Shown in pieces: positions 18,719 through 26,900 of a stretch of DNA of 38,630 nucleotides. Source of the stretch: Bacteroidota bacterium (lineage in GTDB: Bacteria > Bacteroidota > Bacteroidia > B-17B0 > Aurantibacillaceae); NCBI GenBank assembly GCA_016185125.1, contig JACPOC010000004.1:1-38630 (forward strand), read 5' to 3'. Within the stretch, counting starts at the first letter, position 1; every line of letters begins with the position of its first letter. A program made the position numbers and the translations under genes. The notes under the pieces are model-generated. The model made no database searches. It was given only the letters and a program-made list of their open reading frames with translations, and was not told where the DNA came from.

Positions 18719-18898
18719 CTAACTTTTAATTATTTCAATTTCCTGAACAAAAATAGATTTTTTAATTTCCAGATTTTTACTGTAATTAAGAATAGAGGAA
18801 AGTATGTTTTGCGAAGGTAAATCTATCTCCGGACAAGCTTCCCTTTGCTGTGTGTTTTGTTTTCCGGTAAGTTTTAAAGAAGTAGATGTTGTTATCAT
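18719..18898 (-). CDS. Small conserved-looking hypothetical protein, 59 aa
   Basis: The ATG at 18898 gives 59 residues; an upstream in-frame TTG (18904) would add two. The product is polar in its first half (MITTSTSLKLTGKQNTQQRE) and ends in a likely helix with PSQNILSSILNYSKNLEIKK. The pattern of a short polar head plus an ILNYSKxLE-type segment resembles tiny uncharacterised proteins I associate with Bacteroidota, but this is from memory and no function is known. A terminator follows it (18622-18680), which supports expression. It is cytosolic, with no signal peptide and no membrane segment. A chance ORF remains possible. Confidence 0.45.
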   Translation of the reverse strand: MITTSTSLKLTGKQNTQQREACPEIDLPSQNILSSILNYSKNLEIKKSIFVQEIEIIKS

Positions 18899-19144
18899 AG
18901 GCAAATATTTTTTTTGTTTATTTGATTCTCTATTAAAACGAAGTTACTAAATATTTATTGTGCAAGGTTGGGTAAATATTAAAATTTTAATTAACTGTAA
19001 ATCAAGTAGTTGAAATAAGGCTACCCATCTGTATTTAAATCAGGTAATTACATTCTATTTTTATTAAGTAGTGTGTAACTAAATAAAAGAATTACCGCTT
19101 ATTTTTAACAGTGTGAAATTTAAAGCTTCAATGACCAACACTCT

Positions 19145-19831
19145 TTAAAGAGGGCAGATTACAATTCCGGTACCCAGCACCAATGAAGGGCCATTTCTCT
19201 CATTATACATTCCATTAACGTATGTAACGTGGTAGTAAACAGAACCTGCGACATAATTTTTCCAACTAACCCTTTTGGTTAACTTCACATACAATTCAAA
19301 CCCAATTCCCGCTTCAGCAGTAGAAAGCCTTACCTGATTCCAGTTCATTTCAGGTTGTGAGGATGCTTTTTGCTCAGTTATACTAGAAACGGCAGACAAT
19401 AAACCGTTATGCACGTACTGAGAAAATGCGAAGATATTTAGCTGCAAAATTTGTCTTTTTGGTTGAGCAACATATTCTTCGGCTTCAACTTCATCTTCAT
19501 CCACATTATTTTTTTTAGGGTCTGATAAAATGTAAGAAAAACTTAATTTTCCGCCATTGAGTTGCATTCCGCGATTTTGAAATAAAACCCCCAAATTGTA
19601 AGACGTTCTGCCTTTTTTTATTACCACATGGGGCGAAAGAAATGAACCATGACTATTTCCGGAAGAAACATTATCCACTCCGCATCTTAAGTAACAGCGT
19701 TCTTTACGTTTATATTTTTGCCCAAAAAAAGTGCTTGGCTGAAACAAAATTAAAACGATTATCAAAAACTTTAGGCCTGTAATAAATAACTCCGAAGCAA
19801 TTGTGCTGTTTTTAGGATTTGTTGTTTTCAT
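19145..19831 (-). CDS. Putative secreted or outer-membrane beta-rich protein
   Basis: The chosen ATG (19831) gives 228 residues with a clear signal sequence: basic start MKTTNPKNSTI, hydrophobic stretch FLIIVLILF, then a likely cleavage after TFFGQ (about residue 38). An upstream in-frame start at 19903 is rejected because it would bury the signal peptide. The mature part alternates polar and hydrophobic residues (for example SYNLGVLFQNRG, GGKLSFSYILSD, AEAGIGFELYVKL, AGSVYYHVTYVNG), as in small outer-membrane beta-barrels. An acidic insert (VDEDEVEAEE) probably forms a loop. I do not recognise the family. Two Cys near the start of the mature protein (CYLRCG) may form a disulfide. It stands alone between non-coding stretches. 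Confidence 0.6.
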   Translation of the reverse strand: MKTTNPKNSTIASELFITGLKFLIIVLILFQPSTFFGQKYKRKERCYLRCGVDNVSSGNSHGSFLSPHVVIKKGRTSYNLGVLFQNRGMQLNGGKLSFSYILSDPKKNNVDEDEVEAEEYVAQPKRQILQLNIFAFSQYVHNGLLSAVSSITEQKASSQPEMNWNQVRLSTAEAGIGFELYVKLTKRVSWKNYVAGSVYYHVTYVNGMYNERNGPSLVLGTGIVICPL

Positions 19832-20140
19832 TATTTTCCTTTTTAATTGATTAATGACGCAAAGTACAGTGGCGTAAAGCGTTAAATCTTGCTCCATACC
19901 CAATGCACATTTCAGGTGTAAGATTTTTAAGAAAAAAGGTCAACTTATGACTTTTACCAACAGCAAAATGCAGCCTCTTGAATAAAAGAATAGAGAAATT
20001 TACTTCTCACCGTGATTATACAATTAAATTTTTGTTAGAAAATTTTTGTGAAGAAATAGAATATATTTACGCCGTTTAAAAATTACAAAAACGTGTACTA
20101 TTAATGGCATCAAACTAAGTAGAACCTATACTGTTTGGGT
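19832..20140. other. Non-coding stretch
   Basis: I see no gene, RNA gene or repeat here. A partial -7-like TACTTTG lies about 30 nt upstream of the 19831 start on the minus strand, without a matching TTG, so it is not called a promoter. Confidence 0.5.
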
Positions 20141-20554
20141 TTAAATTTGATCAAGCATAAACTTGGTAAGAGGTTTATTTAAGAATATAATTTCTTTTGA
20201 AATAGAGAGTGCTTTGGCTCTATCCTCGTGATTAACAGAGGAGGTTAAAATAACTAATTTAGAAGACTTAATGGTTTTCTCCAGGTTGGTTTTAAAATAT
20301 TCAATAAACTGAAAGCCATCCATAAATGGCATGTTGATATCTACAAATATTACATCGGGGAACATTTCCGTACATCCTTGCACAATACTTATATTATTAA
20401 GAAACTCTACGGCGCTTCTGCCGCTTGTATTTACATAAATTTTTTTTGCAAATAAATTAGATTCAAGGGTTTTTACATTAATAAAATTATCCAGCTCATT
20501 ATCGTCAATAAGAAGAACGGCTTTATGCTTATAAGATGGCTCTTTTACTTTCAT
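20141..20554 (-). CDS. Single-domain response regulator
   Basis: The 137-residue product is one receiver (REC) domain with no output domain. Conserved residues are visible: acidic pair D17-D18 (VLLIDDNELD), phospho-acceptor D72 (VIFVDINMPFMDG), T104/S105 (LVILTSS) and K127-P128 (FLNKPL). The family passes phosphate signals by protein-protein contact. It starts 14 nt after the stop of the upstream 469-residue gene and is very likely co-transcribed with it. No histidine kinase is encoded in the window, so its partner is unknown. Confidence 0.9.
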   Translation of the reverse strand: MKVKEPSYKHKAVLLIDDNELDNFINVKTLESNLFAKKIYVNTSGRSAVEFLNNISIVQGCTEMFPDVIFVDINMPFMDGFQFIEYFKTNLEKTIKSSKLVILTSSVNHEDRAKALSISKEIIFLNKPLTKFMLDQI

Positions 20555-20568
20555 GTTTGCGATGGTAT

Positions 20569-21978
20569 TTAACTGTATTTACTACTGAGTTCATTTACAA
20601 AATGCTTTAACAACAAATTCTCATTCTTGTTTCGAGCCATAAAAAGTGCAAAATAATTTTTTTGTTTATCCGTTACTTTTGTTCCACCTTGCTTAATATT
20701 GAGCTCAAGTACTTTAGTTATATCTGCTACGTTGGCGTAATTCTCAATTTTTTCAGTTCTTATTTTTCTATTAATACTTTTTAATAAGCTATCTGCCAGG
20801 TCAAATTCCTTTAATTGAATATATATGAAGGCGAGCGATAATTTAATATCGGTTTGTATATGAAAAAAATCCTTAAAGCTATTTTCATTTATTAATTTAT
20901 TAAATCGAACACTGGCATCTTTATAATTTAAAGAATAATAACTTATCATCGCCTGATAAATGCCCCATAATACATGCGAATGCGGGTCATTCACATCGTA
21001 AATAAAATTTTTAACCGGATGTTCGGTTATGTATTTAATATTATTTTGTTCATGCAAAAAAGCAATTTCTGAAATCAAAAAATTAGAAGTACAACAGATG
21101 TGGCTCGACAACAGTAGAGTATTTAAATTACTCCTAACTTTGGCATGATACTCCCATGCGCCTTTGGTATTTCCTATTTTATAATAATATTCAAAAAACA
21201 GATATTCAAGGGCAGGAATCCAAGTTTTAAAAGAGTCCGTTTCAGGAAGCTCGGCAATTAACCTGTTGGTAGTATTAAGAAGCTCTTCGATATTTACCTC
21301 TTTATTTATAGCCGTATTACAGAATATACATAATTGCAACTCTAGTACATTTTTAATTATTTCAATTTGACGAGATTTATGTAAATTGCAATGATAAGTG
21401 ATCTCTTTTCGCAAAAATAAAAGCGTTTCCAGAAGTTTTTCTGATCGCGAAAAATCATACTGCCCTAAAATACGGTTAAAATTACCTAAAATTTCTTCCG
21501 ATTTTTCTAAAGATAAACTATATGCAATGTGTTTATTATACAGCTGAGAATAATAAAAATATTTATCCGAGTATAAATTTACCTTTTTTAAAGCACTGTA
21601 AACTAACAAAAGTTCATTATGCATATCAAACTGCAGTAAATCCTTTTCTATTTTTTGAAGAAAGGCCATCATTTTTTCCCTAGGCTCTTGAACGCTCATT
21701 TCCGGGATAAGATTGAGTTTTTTTAAAAGTTCTTGCCGGTTTACAAAAATATCTCCCGATAAATGCTCCTGAATTTTATCAAACAACCTCGATTTTAAAA
21801 CATAAAAAGAATTGTCATTAATATCCAACTTTTTCTTAATCTCTTCCTCGGTAACCCCACTTCTATACGATTGCAATAAAAATAAAAAATTTTGAGCCTT
21901 ATTTTTTACTAAGGCCTCTTCCAAACAAATATATACATCATTTTCAAGTTGGGCAATTACTTTTTGTAGTTTAATCAT
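20569..21978 (-). CDS. Uncharacterised helical-repeat protein next to a response regulator
   Basis: The 469-residue product has no signal peptide or membrane segment and is probably cytosolic. Residues about 35-75 (SGVTEEEIKKKLDINDNSF) look like a winged-helix-type segment: a helix, a turn, then a second helix with SFYVLKSRLFDKI. The rest (about 90-450) is nearly all helix with Tyr/Leu-rich stretches such as YKDASVRFNKLINENSF and EFDLADSLLKSINRK, compatible with degenerate TPR-like repeats. I do not recognise the family. With the response regulator 14 nt downstream, it may be a regulatory scaffold or a target of the phosphorylated receiver (inference). Confidence 0.75.
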   Translation of the reverse strand: MIKLQKVIAQLENDVYICLEEALVKNKAQNFLFLLQSYRSGVTEEEIKKKLDINDNSFYVLKSRLFDKIQEHLSGDIFVNRQELLKKLNLIPEMSVQEPREKMMAFLQKIEKDLLQFDMHNELLLVYSALKKVNLYSDKYFYYSQLYNKHIAYSLSLEKSEEILGNFNRILGQYDFSRSEKLLETLLFLRKEITYHCNLHKSRQIEIIKNVLELQLCIFCNTAINKEVNIEELLNTTNRLIAELPETDSFKTWIPALEYLFFEYYYKIGNTKGAWEYHAKVRSNLNTLLLSSHICCTSNFLISEIAFLHEQNNIKYITEHPVKNFIYDVNDPHSHVLWGIYQAMISYYSLNYKDASVRFNKLINENSFKDFFHIQTDIKLSLAFIYIQLKEFDLADSLLKSINRKIRTEKIENYANVADITKVLELNIKQGGTKVTDKQKNYFALFMARNKNENLLLKHFVNELSSKYS

Positions 21979-22242
21979 AACGAGCTTCTAAATAGGACAG
22001 TTTAACATTTGTACAATATTCACCAATTATCTCGGAAAACACAAATATTAACTAAAATATATTAGATTGGCTTGCAAGCCATATGAACATAAGTTTTTTC
22101 CTTACCCTTTTAAAAATGTAGATATTATAACCCATTTTGTATATTTTTTTTTATGAATTTAACAAATTGGGGAACGTTTTAATAGGTATGATTTTTTATT
22201 ATTTAAAACCAAACACATTTTTTAACCAACAACCTAAAAAAC

Positions 22243-22815
22243 ATGAAAACTAAAAGCAAAACATCCGGTAAATCTTCTGAATCTATGCAGTATGGAATGG
22301 ACGAATCAACTCTAATGAAATTATTTGAAAACGAATTAAAAGATATTTATTGGGCCGAAAAAGCACTGACTAAAGCTATTCCAAAAATGATTAAAAAAGC
22401 AACATCCGATGAATTGATCGAAGCTTTAGAAAGCCATCTTGAAGAAACCGAAAATCAGGTTAAAAGAGTAGAACGCGTATTCGAATCTATTGATAAAAAA
22501 CCGATAGCTAAAAAATGCGAAGCCATGAACGGCCTCATCAAAGAAGCCGAAGAGATTATGAAAGAATCTCAGGAAGGTGCTATGCGCGATGCCGGCATTA
22601 TTACTGCCAGCCAAAAAGTTGAGCATTATGAAATTGCTTCTTACGGCACTTTGCGTACCTTTGCCCAAACACTTGGTTTAGATGAAGCAGTAACATTGCT
22701 TGATGAAATTCTTGAAGAAGAAAAATCTGCCGACGAAAAACTCACTCAGATAGCCCAAAGCACCATTAACATAATGGCAGCCATGGAAACGGAAGAGGCT
22801 GAAGAGGAAGAATAG
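22243..22815 (+). CDS. DUF892 (YciE/YciF-type) ferritin-like protein
   Basis: The 190-residue product is a four-helix ferritin-like protein of the DUF892 family, often linked to stress responses; the biochemical role is unsettled. Visible family segments are FENELKDIYWAEKAL (about 28-42), SHLEETENQVKRVERVFES (about 68-86), EHYEIASYGTLRTFA (about 126-140) and LDEILEEEKSADEKL (about 151-165), whose Glu and His residues form the presumed di-metal site. The first 18 residues are Ser/Lys-rich and the last 10 strongly acidic. It stands directly before the cyanophycin genes, separated by a terminator, so a link to them is uncertain. Confidence 0.9.
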   Translation: MKTKSKTSGKSSESMQYGMDESTLMKLFENELKDIYWAEKALTKAIPKMIKKATSDELIEALESHLEETENQVKRVERVFESIDKKPIAKKCEAMNGLIKEAEEIMKESQEGAMRDAGIITASQKVEHYEIASYGTLRTFAQTLGLDEAVTLLDEILEEEKSADEKLTQIAQSTINIMAAMETEEAEEEE

Positions 22816-22848
22816 TTTATTAAGCTAAATACAAAATATATAAAATCA

Positions 22849-22876
22849 AAAAGGCAACAGGGCGTTGCCTTTTTTA
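22849..22876 (+). terminator. Intrinsic terminator after the DUF892 gene
   Basis: A stem of about 10 bp, AAAAGGCAAC/GTTGCCTTTT, with a 5-nt loop and a T run (22868-22875). It ends only about 20 nt before the ATG of the cyanophycin synthetase A gene. That gene therefore needs read-through or a promoter overlapping the terminator; the closest -7-like box is TACCATTG (22875-22882), one base off consensus and without a TTG partner. Confidence 0.8.
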
Positions 22877-22895
22877 CCATTGCATTAAAACCAAT

Positions 22896-25487
22896 ATGAA
22901 AATTTTAGAAACTAAGGTAATGCGCGGGCCAAATTATTGGTCGGTAGAACATGGCTCTCTTATTGTGCTCAAAGTGCAACTTCCTGAAGTTCCGGATTCT
23001 GAAATAAAATCTATTATACAAAAGGCAAAACAATTATTGCCTACCCTTTCCAGCAAACATCATTTAGAAGATACCAAACTTACAGGCCTTGTTCAGTTAA
23101 TAAAATACATAGCCATTGAATTGCAATGCATGGCTGAAATGGAATGTAATTATGTAAGATCTAAAGCCGGAACAAATAAAGGCGAATATTTCATAAACAT
23201 ATCTTATGTTATTGAAGAAGCCGGGCTTTTTGCCGCGCGAGCCGCTTTTGAAATAACAGAAGCACTCATCGCTAATAAATTTATTAATATTGAAGATATT
23301 GTAAAAGAACTATTGGAAATAAGAGCCCAACACAAACTCGGCCCAACCAGTTCCTATATTCTCGACGCGGTTAAAAAAAGAAAAATTCCTTTTCGCAGAT
23401 TTAATAACGGCTCTTTAATTACATTGGGCTACGGTAATAAACAGCAAAAAATACGCACCGCCGTAACCGACACTACTAGTGGCCTGGGCATTGAACTGGC
23501 AGGCGATAAAGAAGAAACAAAAAAAATTCTGGCAGAGGCTAATCTTCCCGTACCAAAAGGCATTTTGGTTTATAGCGAAGCAGGCCTGCGCGAAAGAATT
23601 CATGAAGTAAAATATCCTGTGGTATTAAAACCGCTCGATGGAAATCACGGCAGAGGAGTTACTACAAATATCAGAGATATTGACAAAGCTTTATTTGGCT
23701 TCGAAATCGCTAAAAAAATATCAAACGCAATTATTCTCGAAGAATATATTGAAGGAAATGATTACCGTTTTTTAGTTGTCAATTTTAAATTAGTGGCCGT
23801 GTCTAAACGCACACCAGCTTTTGTTATAGGCGATGGCATTTCAACCGTTCAGCAATTAGTGGATAATGAAAACAAAAACCCCGAACGCGGTACGGAAGAA
23901 AAACATGTATTGGCACTCATAAAAATTGACGCTATTACTCTTAAAATGCTTTCCGAAAAAAATCTTACAATAAATTCCATTATTCCTAAAGGCGAAGTGC
24001 TTACTTTAAAAAATACCGCTAACATAAGCGCCGGCGGAATTGCTGAAGATGTAACGGATAATATTCACCCCGAAAATATATTTATGACCGAGCATGTTGC
24101 CAAAATGTTTAACCTCAACATTTGCGGCATTGATGTTATGGCAAAGGCCGTAGATGTGCCTATTACCCGCGAAAATGGCGCTATTATTGAAGTAAACGCC
24201 GGGCCGGGCTTGCGCATGCACTCTAACCCCCAATTGGGGCCCGTGCGCGATGTAGCCTCACCCATTGTAGAAATGATGTTTCCAACAACCGCACACGCAC
24301 GCATTCCCATTGTGGCTGTAACAGGTACAAACGGAAAAACTACCACCACCAGAATTATAGCCCACCTTGCCAAACACGCCGGCTATAAGCCCGGTTTTTG
24401 TACCACCGAAGGCATTTATATTGATGGCCATTTAACTTTCGATGGCGATTGCACCGGCTCGGTAAGCGCGCAAGATGTACTCTTTGATCCCATTATAGAT
24501 TTTGCGGTAATTGAATGCGCCCGCGGAGGAATTTTAAGATCGGGGCTGGGCTTTGATGAATGCGACGTAAGCATCATTACCAATGTTTCTGAAGATCATC
24601 TTGGCCTTAAAGATATTAATACCATTGAAGAAATGGCTAAAGTAAAAAGTGTGGTGGCAAAAGCTACCTCCAAAAACGGTTATTCTATTGTAAATGCGGA
24701 TAACGATCTTTGCTACAAAATTAAAGACGATTTGGATTGCAACATTGCACTCTTCAGTACCAAATTTGATAATGAAAGAATTACAGAACATTGTAACAAT
24801 GGCGGATTAGCAGCCAGCATTGAAGATGGCTACCTTGTGGTTTATAAAGGCAGCACCAAAATACAAATAGAAACACTTGATAATATTCCTTTAACTTTTA
24901 AAGGAAAGGCAAGTTATATGATTAAAAATATTTTACCTGCCACTCTTGCCGCAATTATCAGCGGTTTTAGCGTCGATCAAATACAAAAAGGATTAAAAAC
25001 TTTTTTACCATCTCCTTTATTTACGCCCGGGCGGATGAATCTTTATAATTTCAACGGCTTTAAAGTGATGGTAGATTACGCTCATAACATGGATGGTTTT
25101 TTTGAATTGAAACGTTTTATTGATGAAGTGGAAGATTCTCCTAAAGTAGGCGTAATTGCTGTGGCGGGCGACAGAAGAGACGATGACATCAGGCACGTTG
25201 GGCTTTTGGCAGCTACCATGTTTGATAGCGTTATTATTAAACACGATAAAGATTTAAGAGGAAGAACAGCCGACAATATTTCTGACCTTTTAAAAGAAGG
25301 CATCGCGCAAATAAATAAGCCCGTGCCAACTGTTGTAATTTCTGATGAAAAAGAAGCTATTGATTATGCTTTCGCAAACGTTCAAAAAGGGTCATTTATT
25401 TTAATTTGCGCGGGTATAGTGTCCGAAACCGTTAGTTACGTAAACAAACTTCACAACATCAGCAGCTTAAGTTCACAGCTCCAATAA
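22896..25487 (+). CDS. cphA: Cyanophycin synthetase A (N-domain motif lost)
   Basis: Cyanophycin synthetase adds Asp then Arg, using ATP, to grow the poly-Asp chain with Arg side groups. The 863-residue product has three parts: N domain (1 to about 160, begins MKILETKVMRGPNYWS), ATP-grasp domain (about 210-465, loop G249NHGRG254, later AFVIGDGIST) and Mur-ligase-like domain (about 470-863, P-loop GTNGKTTT at 477-484, ECARGGILRSGLGFD, AGDRRDDD, and DYAHN). The key difference from the second copy is in the N domain. Where that one has H79-x-x-E82-H83, this protein has Q67-L-I-K70-Y71, and about 12 residues before it are missing. By family knowledge HxxEH forms a hydrolytic site that makes primers. 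It lies 25 nt upstream of an isoaspartyl peptidase gene. Confidence 0.95.
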   Translation: MKILETKVMRGPNYWSVEHGSLIVLKVQLPEVPDSEIKSIIQKAKQLLPTLSSKHHLEDTKLTGLVQLIKYIAIELQCMAEMECNYVRSKAGTNKGEYFINISYVIEEAGLFAARAAFEITEALIANKFINIEDIVKELLEIRAQHKLGPTSSYILDAVKKRKIPFRRFNNGSLITLGYGNKQQKIRTAVTDTTSGLGIELAGDKEETKKILAEANLPVPKGILVYSEAGLRERIHEVKYPVVLKPLDGNHGRGVTTNIRDIDKALFGFEIAKKISNAIILEEYIEGNDYRFLVVNFKLVAVSKRTPAFVIGDGISTVQQLVDNENKNPERGTEEKHVLALIKIDAITLKMLSEKNLTINSIIPKGEVLTLKNTANISAGGIAEDVTDNIHPENIFMTEHVAKMFNLNICGIDVMAKAVDVPITRENGAIIEVNAGPGLRMHSNPQLGPVRDVASPIVEMMFPTTAHARIPIVAVTGTNGKTTTTRIIAHLAKHAGYKPGFCTTEGIYIDGHLTFDGDCTGSVSAQDVLFDPIIDFAVIECARGGILRSGLGFDECDVSIITNVSEDHLGLKDINTIEEMAKVKSVVAKATSKNGYSIVNADNDLCYKIKDDLDCNIALFSTKFDNERITEHCNNGGLAASIEDGYLVVYKGSTKIQIETLDNIPLTFKGKASYMIKNILPATLAAIISGFSVDQIQKGLKTFLPSPLFTPGRMNLYNFNGFKVMVDYAHNMDGFFELKRFIDEVEDSPKVGVIAVAGDRRDDDIRHVGLLAATMFDSVIIKHDKDLRGRTADNISDLLKEGIAQINKPVPTVVISDEKEAIDYAFANVQKGSFILICAGIVSETVSYVNKLHNISSLSSQLQ

Positions 25488-25512
25488 CAACAGCATGATA
25501 TAACCCAAATTT

Positions 25513-26430
25513 ATGTCAAAAATTACAGTAGCAATTCATGGCGGAGCCAGAGACGAAACCGAATTTATCCGCAAAAATTTAAACGGATATAAACAAGCTT
25601 TAAAAGAATCCGCCCAAATTGCTTTTGAATTACTAAAACGCGGCAAACCTGCCCTGGATGCCGTGGAAGCGGCCATCACCTTTATGGAAGACAATATGTT
25701 GTTTAATGCGGGAAGAGGCTCAGCCATTAATTCACTGGGCTATGTAAGCATGGATTCCTCCATTATGGATGGAAAAGATCTGCGATGCGGTTCAGTGGCG
25801 CTGCTTCAAAAAGTAAAAAACCCCGTACAACTTGCACGGCTTATTTTGGAAGAAAATCACCATATTTTATTGGCCGGAGAAGGCGCCCTCAGCTATGCTA
25901 AATATAAAGGAGTAAGGCTTGAAGAAGATGCTTATTTTATCCTTCCACATCAATACGATATGTTTATGGAACGTAGAGATAAACTCACACAAAAAGAACA
26001 GGATGCACTAAAAAACCATGGCACCGTAGGCGCAGTTGCTTTAGATGCTAAAGGAAATCTGGCGGCGGCCAGCTCTACCGGCGGAACTTCCTTTAACCGA
26101 AACGGCCGCGTAGGCGATGCCGCTATGATTGGCGTGGGCTGCTACGCCAACAATAACTCCTGCGCTGTATGCGCAACCGGTGATGGGGAATTAAACATCC
26201 GCTCCATTGCATCAGGCTATGTTTCTGTTTTAATGGAACAAGGTAATATGAGCATTCAGCAAGCCTGTGATTATGTAATTCATCAAAAAAATAAAAACGC
26301 CAAAGGAGATATGGGTCTTATTGCCGTTGATCCAAAGGGAAATGTTGGAATTTCGTACAACAGCCAATTAATGCACCGCGCCTGGATAAGCTCTGATCAG
26401 GAGGTAATTGTTAAAATTCATGAGAAATAA
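25513..26430 (+). CDS. iaaA: Isoaspartyl peptidase / L-asparaginase (plant type), first copy
   Basis: Ntn-hydrolase that cleaves isoaspartyl dipeptides; with cyanophycin it would split beta-Asp-Arg into Asp and Arg. The 305-residue product shows AIHGGA near the start, LFNAGRGSAIN (about 65-75), MDSSIMDG, and the autoprocessing site HGTVGAVALD with the nucleophile T171. After cleavage the beta subunit begins there; STGGTSFNRNGRVGDAAMIG and GYYAN-like CYANN then TGDGE follow, the substrate and oxyanion-site region. It lies 25 nt after cyanophycin synthetase A, probably in one transcript. Followed by a 470-nt gap. Confidence 0.93.
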   Translation: MSKITVAIHGGARDETEFIRKNLNGYKQALKESAQIAFELLKRGKPALDAVEAAITFMEDNMLFNAGRGSAINSLGYVSMDSSIMDGKDLRCGSVALLQKVKNPVQLARLILEENHHILLAGEGALSYAKYKGVRLEEDAYFILPHQYDMFMERRDKLTQKEQDALKNHGTVGAVALDAKGNLAAASSTGGTSFNRNGRVGDAAMIGVGCYANNNSCAVCATGDGELNIRSIASGYVSVLMEQGNMSIQQACDYVIHQKNKNAKGDMGLIAVDPKGNVGISYNSQLMHRAWISSDQEVIVKIHEK

Positions 26431-26900
26431 ATACTACACCTTTGAGCCAATATTAATCGGTGCTTGTGGGTAAATTACGCATCTTGAGCAATATTTACAT
26501 CATTTAACATTCCCCAAAATTTTATAACTAATTGATTTTCAAATACCCGTTTGCTGGCACAAATCTTTAATCTCTTTATTCGAAACTAACTCTAATTTAC
26601 ATTAAAGGTAGTTGTAAAAAATTCGTAAACTAAATCATGTATGCATGTTTTTCTTTACGTGCCATCAACTAATATTGAGGGTAATTAATGAAAATTGTTA
26701 GTCGATTTTCCATTCTACAAATTGACTGTTCAAATACCGTCGGCCTTGTTAACACAAGTTCGGCGGTTTTTGATTTTAGGCCGTTCCCCACTTCTACATA
26801 ACTGTGGAAAATAAACCCGACATAAGGCAATTTTAAATCTGATTTTCAGATATTTAGTAATTGGTACAAATTTTAATTATATTAGATTAAATTCTCACAC
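26431..26900 (+). other. 470-nt non-coding gap before cyanophycin synthetase B
   Basis: No convincing gene lies here. The gap holds an intrinsic terminator (26737-26771) and a small hairpin AATCTGA/TCAGATT-like (about 26836-26853) close to the next start. No consensus -33/-7 promoter was found by eye. The 37-residue ORF at 26688-26801 runs straight through the terminator hairpin and is not supported. The length and terminator suggest that synthetase B is regulated apart from synthetase A, by its own promoter or by attenuation. Confidence 0.5.
26737..26771 (+). terminator. Intrinsic terminator or attenuator ahead of synthetase B
   Basis: Arms 26737-26749 and 26754-26766 pair over 13 bp (CCGTCGGCCTTGT with ACAAGTTCGGCGG; two G-T wobbles and one mismatch) with a 4-nt loop, followed by five T (26767-26771). 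It is about 300 nt after the isoaspartyl peptidase stop and 130 nt before the next start. Either the end of the first transcript or an attenuator in a leader. Confidence 0.7.

Noticed and set aside
22896-25487. Synthetase A as a pseudogene or as cyanobacterial-type CphA2
   Set aside because: It is uninterrupted, with intact ATP-grasp and Mur-ligase motifs; only the N-domain HxxEH is lost, whereas CphA2 is described as losing the Mur-ligase activity.
26688-26801. 37-residue leader peptide ORF upstream of cyanophycin synthetase B
   Set aside because: It runs through the terminator hairpin, has no recognisable pattern (no Arg or Asp run) and is likely chance.
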